A stretch of DNA of 25,919 nucleotides, taken from positions 1 through 25,919 of the IMG/VR virus record IMGVR_UViG_3300030104_000293; one strand, given 5' to 3'. The notes below the pieces were generated by a model, which saw only the letters and a list, made by a program, of their open reading frames with translations, was not told the DNA's origin and searched no databases. The first letter of the stretch is position 1, and every line of letters starts with the position of its first letter. The stretch comes from a virus. Positions 7,916 through 14,024 of the stretch are shown here, in pieces. Both the position numbers and the translations under genes were made by a program.

Positions 7916-9724
7916 CTATGAGGATTTAGCCTTATTTTGAGGGAAATATATGGTAATTGGCTCTGATTTACCCTTGACCATAATACTATCTATCTTTTCG
8001 TAAGCAAAAACATCACCCGCTAGTTCTTTAGTGTACTCAGAAATAATAATCTTCCATTGTTTGTAATCATTTCTGCCAGCAGTTGCTTCAAGTCTAGCTG
8101 ATAAATTAACTGCATCACCTACTACTGAGTAATCAAATCTAGTTTCACTTCCCATATTCCCTACAATACAAATTCCGGAGTTCACTCCAGTCCCTACATT
8201 GATAGGTGGTAAGTCTAATCCTTGTTCTTTAAATTGTTTATTTAGTTCTACTGTTGCTTGTTCTATTTCTATCGCAGATTTAATAGCTAACTCTGCATGA
8301 TTCTTACAAGGGAGAGGTGCATTCCAAAATGCCATAATACAATCGCCCATATACTTATCTATGGTTCCACCATTAGCAAGGATAATTTTTGTCATCTTAT
8401 CTAAGTAGGTATTGATAAGTTCTACTAAGCCTTCAGGGTCATCATTATTTTTAAATACTTCTGACACAGGAGTAAAGCCCATAATGTCTGTGAACAAGAA
8501 CGTCATCTCTTTTCTTTCTCCACCTAGCTTAAGAAGCTCTGGATTCTTTTGTAGCATAGCTACCATGTCTGGAGATAGATAAGTTCCAAATTGTTTTTTA
8601 ATCTGTTGTCTAAGTTTGAACTGAGTTCTAAAGTTTAAATAGAACTGTTGAGCGGCTACCACAAACATACTTATCAAACTCCAAGTAACATCTATTAGAT
8701 ATCCTATAGAAATAAAGTAATATCCTAGGTAGGCTACACCGGACATTGCAGTTCCTGCTAATGCTATACCCCAAGTAAGTCCAAAGTAACTAACAACAAA
8801 AGCCACTAATAAGACTGAGGTGCATAATAATAATAGTTCAACAAACAATCTATAGTCTGGTATCTGAGGTGATTCAATTAAAATACTTTCAGCAAGAGCC
8901 GCTTGAATCTTGTGAGGTTCTAATAAGCCCTTTGGTGTAGCTAGTTGAGGCATTACCCCTGCTGCAGTAACTCCTACAAATACAAACCTACCTGCAACAT
9001 CCATTTCTTTTAGTGTAGTCTGTGGTGTATCAACCCAGCTAATCCACTTTCTACCCATACTATCTGTATTTATTTCTGGTAAATTTCTAACTCTTATTTG
9101 TTCTATTCCGTTTTCGTTTGTTTTTATTTGATAGGTTGAAGCATCTACTAAAGTTTTTAATACTTCCGTACCAAAAGCAGCAACCCAACCGTCGGGTGTT
9201 TGTTGTAATAAAGGTAATCTTCTAACAAGGTTATCTACATCTACTGGAGCAGATACTGCACCTTGTGCTGCAGAACTTTGTAGTTCGGGAATGTTTTGTA
9301 GAAAGCCCGTAGCTTTAGGTAAGACTACATCTGGACCAAGTATAACTGTACCATGTGTCTTTGGATAATCTCCATTATTAAATTCAGGCATAGCTAAGAT
9401 ACTAGGTGAATAACTTAGAGCTGTACTAAAATCTTTATCGCCACCAAATCTATCTTCTTGAGGAAACAGTATAACCCAACCGACTCCAATAGCTCCGTTG
9501 TTTAATAAATCAATGTGAATTTGAGCAAGGTCTTGTCGGGGAAAAGGATAACCACCTCTTTCTTGTACATCTTCTTCTGTTATATTAAGAATAACAAAAT
9601 GTCCTGAAGGCTCTGGAGTTTCTACAAAGGTATCAAAGGTTTTTAATCTTAGTATTTCTAGGGGTACAAAATTAAAAAGTAAAGGTACGATTAGTAGGGC
9701 TAGTAAAGGTATTGACCACTTCAT
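7916..9724 (-). CDS. CHASE2-domain class III adenylate cyclase
   Basis: A 602-aa inner-membrane enzyme expected to make cAMP from ATP. An N-terminal anchor (about 4-22) leads to a periplasmic CHASE2 sensor domain (about 25-285). Three membrane helices follow (about 293-363), then a linker with FGTYLSPDMV and a cytoplasmic cyclase domain from about 402. Catalytic residues are complete: metal ligands D413 (FTDIMGFT) and D461 (YMGDCIMAFW), base-selecting K457 and D531 (DYSVVGD), and transition-state N540 and R544 (NLSARLE). The Lys/Asp pair favours ATP over GTP. The gene starts two bases after the FecR stop and is the last gene of the leftward transcript. CHASE2 cyclases and FecR proteins are often neighbours in bacterial genomes, so the pair was probably acquired together. 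The periplasmic ligand is unknown. Confidence 0.93.
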   Translation of the reverse strand: MKWSIPLLALLIVPLLFNFVPLEILRLKTFDTFVETPEPSGHFVILNITEEDVQERGGYPFPRQDLAQIHIDLLNNGAIGVGWVILFPQEDRFGGDKDFSTALSYSPSILAMPEFNNGDYPKTHGTVILGPDVVLPKATGFLQNIPELQSSAAQGAVSAPVDVDNLVRRLPLLQQTPDGWVAAFGTEVLKTLVDASTYQIKTNENGIEQIRVRNLPEINTDSMGRKWISWVDTPQTTLKEMDVAGRFVFVGVTAAGVMPQLATPKGLLEPHKIQAALAESILIESPQIPDYRLFVELLLLCTSVLLVAFVVSYFGLTWGIALAGTAMSGVAYLGYYFISIGYLIDVTWSLISMFVVAAQQFYLNFRTQFKLRQQIKKQFGTYLSPDMVAMLQKNPELLKLGGERKEMTFLFTDIMGFTPVSEVFKNNDDPEGLVELINTYLDKMTKIILANGGTIDKYMGDCIMAFWNAPLPCKNHAELAIKSAIEIEQATVELNKQFKEQGLDLPPINVGTGVNSGICIVGNMGSETRFDYSVVGDAVNLSARLEATAGRNDYKQWKIIISEYTKELAGDVFAYEKIDSIMVKGKSEPITIYFPQNKAKSS

Positions 9725-9725
9725 A

Positions 9726-10838
9726 TTAACTACTCTGTTTAATTGTTATCTTAGAAGAGCTACCACCATTAACAATAATCTGTGTACTTTTACCGTTCTG
9801 TACAAGTATGACTGTATACGAGGCTGATTTATCTAAATCAATTCTTACAGTATCTTCTAAGGCTTTGTAGAAAGTTAAAGTATTATCAGTAGTAAAAGTA
9901 TTGATTTGTGTTTCAGCATCGAAACCAAATGAAGTTCCTTTTAAATCTAAGTCAGCCTTTAATAAAGTTTCTGTTTGGTCCAGCTCATTGATATCCTCAA
10001 TAATATTTAAAAGGTCTTCAAGAAAATTTACATCGAGGTAGTTTATATCTAGCTCAGAAAACTCTAAATCATCTTGAGCTAAGTAGTCTATATCTAAGTC
10101 TTCAAATTCTAAGTAGTCTACATCTAATATATTATTGCTACTGGTGTCTGTTGTTGTTTCAGTTAAACTTATTTCTTCTTTCGGTGGATTAACAATTAAC
10201 ATGTTGTCAATCAACTGCGTAGTAATATCGAGTATAACTGGCTTAGATGGTTCAGTCTCAAACATAGAAACTGTAGTAGCTTGGAAGGGCTGATTGAGTA
10301 CTACCTCACCTGCAGCAGTAGCTACAAGTATTTCTCCACTTGGAGTACCATCATCTTTAGGTAGTAATATAATAAGAGATTCACCTAGTTCATTTACTGT
10401 CAGAGTGAAGTCGGTCCCACGAATTGACACGTTGGCACTTGGTGTCCTAATAGCAATGTTTTCTTTATTGATGTTGTTTAGTTTACCAGTAATAAACCTA
10501 GCAGTTCCACTAGTAAAATTAAGAGCCATCTTAGATTTAGATGGATTAGGGTCATAAATAAATTCATCTATGAGCAATTCAGAATGCTCGGTCAGACGAA
10601 CTTGGGTATCATTAAGGAAGGTAATACCCATCCTACCGTTAGAAGTTTCTACATTATCAAAACTTTCTATACTAAAAGATAAGGCAGCATCATAAGGTGC
10701 ATGTTCCCTAACGACCCTGCCGTTACCTTTAAGTTCTGTAATATTTCCTATGCTAACATCCGACTGCTGTTCCGCCATCATCTTGTATGACGCAAACACT
10801 GCCGTTATCACCAGAAGAAATAATCTTAAGCCAATCAT
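9726..10838 (-). CDS. Periplasmic FecR-domain protein with acidic pentapeptide repeats
   Basis: A 370-aa protein with an N-terminal signal sequence (hydrophobic core about 3-17). A FecR domain follows at about 55-150: FDNVETSNGRMGITF, then T-x-V-R-L-T-E-x-S-E-L, ending with TPSANVSIRGTDFTL. Residues 237-276 form eight consecutive five-residue units with Leu second (such as ILDVD, YLEFE, DLDID, ELDIN, YLDVN), and a beta-rich tail follows. FecR-type domains act as envelope signal-relay or ligand-binding modules. Next to a CHASE2 cyclase the simplest idea is an envelope partner or sensor input for it, which is inference. The start at 10838 overlaps the curlin gene by 86 bases with no clear ribosome site. 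Starting at Met20 or Met21 would shorten the overlap but remove the signal peptide, so I keep Met1. Absence of a TonB/sigma-factor pair argues against a classical iron-sensing role. Confidence 0.82.
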   Translation of the reverse strand: MIGLRLFLLVITAVFASYKMMAEQQSDVSIGNITELKGNGRVVREHAPYDAALSFSIESFDNVETSNGRMGITFLNDTQVRLTEHSELLIDEFIYDPNPSKSKMALNFTSGTARFITGKLNNINKENIAIRTPSANVSIRGTDFTLTVNELGESLIILLPKDDGTPSGEILVATAAGEVVLNQPFQATTVSMFETEPSKPVILDITTQLIDNMLIVNPPKEEISLTETTTDTSSNNILDVDYLEFEDLDIDYLAQDDLEFSELDINYLDVNFLEDLLNIIEDINELDQTETLLKADLDLKGTSFGFDAETQINTFTTDNTLTFYKALEDTVRIDLDKSASYTVILVQNGKSTQIIVNGGSSSKITIKQSS

Positions 10839-11472
10839 TATTTAATGTACTAAGTTGCTGTATATTAAAAGTTCGTGAATCACCTGTCTGGTCTAGGTAA
10901 AAGTACCCGCCAGCATATCCACTACCGTCAAAAGTTACACTATTACTGTCACCATCTATATCAACCCACGAAGTGCCGCCATCATAATTGATGTCGAAGT
11001 CCAGTGTATTTGAACTCCCGTTTATCACCCAGTCCAAGTCGGTATTACTAGCCATAGCACTTGTCCCTACATTGAGGGTAAAGTCATTGCTATCACCAGT
11101 AGCCTGAACATTAAAGTCTGAGCTATCAGCACCATAGGTATTAGTTGGGTCAACTTGAATAGTAAATTCATTTGAACTACCATCAAAATTAAAATAGCCT
11201 GTAATATTATCTCCTAAGATATCACCATAGAATAAGTTATAGTCTCCTATTTGGTTAATATCTAGAGTTAATGTAGAGCCATCTAAGTCTAATGCAGTTA
11301 GGTTTCCTGCTGAAGAATTTAAACCACCGATGATGTTTCCACCACCAAGTTGTTCTAAATCTATGTTAGCAGTATCGCCTGATTGGTCTATATATATTTC
11401 ATTATCATCCCCGTATATCAATGCACTCGTCAGCATCAACATCACAAGGCTTATCAATTTCAAAGTTTTCAT
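10753..11472 (-). CDS. Secreted curlin-repeat (amyloid-type) protein
   Basis: A 239-aa protein with a clear signal peptide (about 1-21, cleavage probably after YG). The mature part is acidic and rich in Asp, Asn, Ser and Gly. It consists of roughly eight strand-turn-strand units of about 21-25 residues. Examples are IDQSGDTANIDLEQ (28-41), INQIGDYN (72-79), VQATGDSNDFTLNV (122-135), DIDGDSNSV (171-179) and LDQTGDSRTFNIQQ (193-206). The Q-x-G-D-x-N core is the curlin pattern of CsgA and CsgB, where units stack into a beta-solenoid fibre. Encoded directly after csgF and csgG, it is the natural client of that pore. Two Cys near the end (C227, C239) are unusual for curlins. Whether it is fibre subunit or nucleator cannot be decided, as only one such gene is present. 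Confidence 0.83.
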   Translation of the reverse strand: MKTLKLISLVMLMLTSALIYGDDNEIYIDQSGDTANIDLEQLGGGNIIGGLNSSAGNLTALDLDGSTLTLDINQIGDYNLFYGDILGDNITGYFNFDGSSNEFTIQVDPTNTYGADSSDFNVQATGDSNDFTLNVGTSAMASNTDLDWVINGSSNTLDFDINYDGGTSWVDIDGDSNSVTFDGSGYAGGYFYLDQTGDSRTFNIQQLSTLNNDWLKIISSGDNGSVCVIQDDGGTAVGC

Positions 11473-12265
11473 ATTTCCAATACCCTCTATTTATTCCTAT
11501 TTTTATTAAATTTAATACGCCAGCTTCTATTGCCTTTTGCAAAGCTATAGAACCAGCTTCATTCTCAGCGACTCCTCCCTCTATCTCTACGAGTTCAGTA
11601 CCCATTTCAATAAAGCGAAAGAAATCTTGAGAAACACTTGTTGATAAAATATTTTTAGAAACCGTAGTCTCCATTAATACTTCACCAGTAGACACAGAAA
11701 CTAGTCTTAATGAAATAGTAACTACATCTTCTCTATACTGAGTACTATTACCTATGCCTAGATACCTAGCACCCAATCCACCAGTTTCAATATTGGTATC
11801 ATAAGATAAGACACCACCCTGTATTATAAGACCAGCAAATAATAAAGGTTGAAGCTTTATATCTTCTTCAAAGTTTTCTCTGGTTGACCGAATAAGTTGT
11901 CGTTCTTTAGTAAGATTATCTAATCCTACTCTTTCAACAACTCTAAAAAATTGTCCATTAGATGCATGCTTTAAAGCCCTAATGAGTAAAGCTTCAGGAG
12001 CTTGTGTGACTGCTGTGCTAAACATAGCAAAGCTACTGTTGCTTTTTCTTTGTCCTGTTAAATCTTGAAAGCTGTCTCTATACACTGCTACTACAGGTCT
12101 ATTTTCTGCAGGCGGTAAACTTGCTAATTCTTCTGATTGCAAATCTAAAACTTGAGCAGGCTTTCTATCTTGTGTTATAAATAAGTCTTCGTTCTTTGCT
12201 ATTACTGCACAACTAGAAAGTAAAACTGCCAATAGGCAAACTGATAACTGTTGTATTCCCTTCAC
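11405..12265 (-). CDS. csgG: CsgG-like outer-membrane curli secretion channel lipoprotein
   Basis: A 286-aa lipoprotein matching E. coli CsgG (277 aa) along its whole length. Signal peptide and lipobox LLSSC give lipidated C19, and no Asp at +2 predicts outer-membrane sorting. Shared blocks include VAVYRDSFQDLTGQ (59-72), FSTAVTQAPEALLIRALK (82-99), VERVGLDNLTKERQLIR (110-126), GGLGARYLGIGNSTQY (162-177), VSTGEVL (191-197) and GINRGYW (257-263). CsgG forms a nonameric barrel that exports unfolded curlin; here F82 keeps the constriction Phe56, but the neighbouring Asn55 is Met81 and the Tyr51 region reads SNSSFA. Its start lies inside the csgF end (53-base overlap) and its tail overlaps the curlin gene by 68 bases. 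Two extra C-terminal Cys (C274, C281) are unusual. Identification is firm; cargo is inferred from the adjacent curlin gene. Confidence 0.95.
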   Translation of the reverse strand: MKGIQQLSVCLLAVLLSSCAVIAKNEDLFITQDRKPAQVLDLQSEELASLPPAENRPVVAVYRDSFQDLTGQRKSNSSFAMFSTAVTQAPEALLIRALKHASNGQFFRVVERVGLDNLTKERQLIRSTRENFEEDIKLQPLLFAGLIIQGGVLSYDTNIETGGLGARYLGIGNSTQYREDVVTISLRLVSVSTGEVLMETTVSKNILSTSVSQDFFRFIEMGTELVEIEGGVAENEAGSIALQKAIEAGVLNLIKIGINRGYWKYENFEIDKPCDVDADECIDIRG

Positions 12266-12662
12266 TATCTGTAATCCTTAATGTTATAACTCCGTCAACA
12301 ACTTCATATTCTATGGTGTTGCCTTCTAATTCTAATATCCCACTATCACTAGGGGTTTCTCCAAATAAATTCTCTACTAGTTGTCTAGATAGTTGTGCAT
12401 ATATTCTAGACTCTAAGTTTCTTATAAATCTTGCAAGAGTTGTGTTTTCTGCATCTCTTTCTATTTGTTCTTGCAGTGCTTTTATTTCTTCTTTTATTGT
12501 CATCTTACGCATGTGTTCTTGATTCTCAATCGTAAGATAATGTGCTGAAGTTCCTATACCACTAAAGCTAGGACTTTTAAATTTATGTACCATTTCATCA
12601 GCATCAGCAAAGCCACTAACACCTAGTACCAAGACTATAAATATTGTACTTAGTATTTTCAT
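12213..12662 (-). CDS. csgF: CsgF-like curli assembly factor
   Basis: A 149-aa secreted protein matching CsgF. An upstream in-frame ATG at 12704 exists, but I place the start at 12662. That Met begins a proper signal peptide (MKILSTIFIVLVLGVSGFADA) and has AAGGA about eleven bases upstream, whereas the longer version overlaps the preceding gene and puts charge before the signal. The mature N-terminus MVHKFKSPSFSGIG matches the CsgF segment that inserts into the CsgG channel (MTFQFRNPNFGG in E. coli). The middle is helical (LARFIRNLESRIYAQLSR) and the C-terminus is a beta domain (VVDGVITLRITDSEGNT) like that of CsgF. In E. coli CsgF caps CsgG at the surface and helps anchor and nucleate fibres. 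Order csgF-csgG-curlin supports a working secretion unit. Confidence 0.9.
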   Translation of the reverse strand: MKILSTIFIVLVLGVSGFADADEMVHKFKSPSFSGIGTSAHYLTIENQEHMRKMTIKEEIKALQEQIERDAENTTLARFIRNLESRIYAQLSRQLVENLFGETPSDSGILELEGNTIEYEVVDGVITLRITDSEGNTTVISLPIGSFTF

Positions 12663-12675
12663 TTCTATTATTTCC

Positions 12676-12963
12676 TTAATCTTTTCGCTGGTCTTTTTTT
12701 CCATCTGCTCTTGCTAACCTATCTACATCTACGGGAACGCCCATAGCGGTTCTACACATTGTATCTATTCTTATTATGTCATTATCTATTTGTCTTACTC
12801 TATCTATTAAAGCTACTATCATGCTGTGTTGTGTATCTAATTTCTTATGAACGTCGGCGATTAGGTGGTTAAACAGTTTCCAGACCATCCAACCTGCGGC
12901 GACTGCAAAAGCTGCAGGAATACCTACAGTTTCTAATAAATCCATCCATGTTTTTGTATTCAT
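12676..12963 (-). CDS. One-helix membrane protein, possible lysis accessory
   Basis: A 95-aa protein with one hydrophobic segment (about 14-37, GIPAAFAVAAGWMVWKLFNHLI) and a predicted coiled coil after it (KLDTQHSMIVALIDRVRQID), ending in a charged tail. Its start shares one base with the stop of the holin-like gene (TAATG) and csgF begins 13 bases after its end. Small one-helix proteins with a following coiled coil are common beside holins in phages, sometimes annotated as BhlA/UviB-like holins. I place it tentatively in the lysis cassette as a holin partner. It is not CsgE: it lacks a signal peptide and the cysteines of that family. A role linking lysis and the curli genes is not shown. Confidence 0.6.
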   Translation of the reverse strand: MNTKTWMDLLETVGIPAAFAVAAGWMVWKLFNHLIADVHKKLDTQHSMIVALIDRVRQIDNDIIRIDTMCRTAMGVPVDVDRLARADGKKDQRKD

Positions 12964-13406
12964 TATCTTCCTTTTGCTAAACTACCACCAAAGTACATGC
13001 CAATAATAGCTGATACTAGGTTAGTATCTAACTGAGTTATTACCAAGCCCTCGAAAGTTATCCATTCAAATATTTCTTTACCTTCTGTAAAAAACAAAAA
13101 GCCCGGATTCCATTGTGTATACCCTACTGTTACTAATACATCTGGATAGTACACAGCAACTAGTTTAGGAAATACAACAATAGCAAACACAGAACTTAAA
13201 GCTATAATTCTTCTAGTCCAAGCAAAGCCTTTATCTTTTTGTCCGGCTTCAATAGATTGCTTTCTAGCTTTCATATCAAACTCACCACGAGTTATAAGAA
13301 GCTTTTCATTCTCTGCTTTAGCCTTACGACTTTCAGCCCAGATACTCATTAATCCACCAAGAATTGTCGAGGCTAACATAGTAATTATTTCAAACGGAAA
13401 GCCCAT
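12963..13406 (-). CDS. Three-helix holin-like protein
   Basis: A 147-aa membrane protein. A short N-terminal helix (about 5-22, FEIITMLASTILGGLMSIW) is followed by a charged, Lys/Arg-rich region. A second membrane segment (about 66-85, RIIALSSVFAIVVFPKLVAV) and a C-terminal hydrophobic segment (about 129-143, VSAIIGMYFGGSLA) complete it. Overall shape and the ending resemble the phage/gene-transfer-agent three-helix holin family. It follows a lysozyme gene by one small gene, and overlaps its neighbours by one base each, so it most likely forms the inner-membrane lesion that releases the lysozyme. Assignment is by topology and context, not by a catalytic motif. Confidence 0.7.
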   Translation of the reverse strand: MGFPFEIITMLASTILGGLMSIWAESRKAKAENEKLLITRGEFDMKARKQSIEAGQKDKGFAWTRRIIALSSVFAIVVFPKLVAVYYPDVLVTVGYTQWNPGFLFFTEGKEIFEWITFEGLVITQLDTNLVSAIIGMYFGGSLAKGR

Positions 13407-13555
13407 TAAAATTCTCCTAACATAAACTTTTCCATCTCTTCTTCATACAAAGGTCTATAGTCTTCCATAGTAAACCAAGGTAAACCAAGATGTGTTCTAA
13501 CCTTGCAGTTTTCCTGCCAAGCTTCTTCTAATTGTTGTTCAGTGTAGAGGAGCAT
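13406..13555 (-). CDS. Small hypothetical protein (49 aa) in the lysis cassette
   Basis: A 49-residue open frame starting at 13555, 17 bases inside the end of the lysozyme gene, and ending with a TAATG junction to the holin-like gene; a TTAGGAG near its end serves that next gene. It reads MLLYTEQQLEEAWQ, then CKVRTHLGLPWFT, then MEDYRPLYEEEMEKF. This is an amphipathic, acidic, Tyr/Trp-containing sequence without signal or membrane segment. I recall similar tiny proteins (Y-T-x-Q-Q-L...C-x-V-R-T) in other marine phages near structural or lysis genes. Function unknown; the perfectly nested junctions support it being translated. Confidence 0.62.
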   Translation of the reverse strand: MLLYTEQQLEEAWQENCKVRTHLGLPWFTMEDYRPLYEEEMEKFMLGEF

Positions 13556-14006
13556 TGTTAATATCCTCTAATATTTTTATAGTTTTACTTACTTCTTCCA
13601 TACGTTTTCTTATACCGGGCTTACCTAATTCAACAGCATTTTTATATTCTTTGTTATTTAAAAACTCTATAGCTGCTTCTTTATATTTTTTTTCATTTAG
13701 AAGTTTTATTGTTTTAGGGCTTTGTCCTATTGAGCCTCTGTAATATTCACTAAATAAAGCAACTTGAATTTCTGTCGGGTAAGAGTTAAAAGCAGGTAAT
13801 AAATTATTAATCTCTTTTAATCTAATATTTACGTCTTCAGTTAAAAATTGTTCAGCTTGTTCTAGTGTAATAACATCTTCTTCTTTAATAGTCGGACCGT
13901 ATCTTCCATATCCAATAGTATAATATTTTTCAGATTTTATAGGTTTATAAGCTTCTAATTTTAAACCTTCTTCTTTTCTAATATTAGCTTTAATTAAATC
14001 TAGCAT
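13539..14006 (-). CDS. Phage lysozyme (GH24-like endolysin)
   Basis: A 155-aa muramidase-type endolysin. I start at ATG 14006, which has GGAAG eleven bases upstream; a GTG at 14024 would add six residues. IRKEEGLKLEAYKP gives the catalytic Glu (E13, T4 E11), YYTIGYG holds T30 (T4 Thr26), and PGIRKRMEEV near 130-139 matches the family's closing helix. The T4 catalytic Asp20 position is Pro22, and the usual His of GYGH is Arg35. Many phage lysozymes of the EKYYTIGYG subtype also lack the T4-like Asp, so this may be a subfamily trait rather than inactivation. It has no signal peptide and so would depend on the adjacent holin to reach peptidoglycan. It directly follows the large virion protein gene. 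Confidence 0.8.
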   Translation of the reverse strand: MLDLIKANIRKEEGLKLEAYKPIKSEKYYTIGYGRYGPTIKEEDVITLEQAEQFLTEDVNIRLKEINNLLPAFNSYPTEIQVALFSEYYRGSIGQSPKTIKLLNEKKYKEAAIEFLNNKEYKNAVELGKPGIRKRMEEVSKTIKILEDINNAPLH

Positions 14007-14024
14007 AAGAATAAAAGCTTCCAC

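Noticed and set aside
10012-10130. CRISPR-like or direct-repeat array in the AGTAGTCTAYATCTAA copies
   Set aside because: The copies are in-frame coding repeats of the FecR protein with 30- and 45-base spacing, no unique spacers and no cas genes.
12663-12704. Upstream start for csgF giving 14 extra residues
   Set aside because: The extension is highly charged, precedes the signal peptide and overlaps the upstream gene; the internal Met has a ribosome site and begins a normal signal peptide.
12676-12963. CsgE candidate next to csgF
   Set aside because: It has one inner-membrane helix with a coiled coil, no cleavable signal peptide and no CsgE-like residues.
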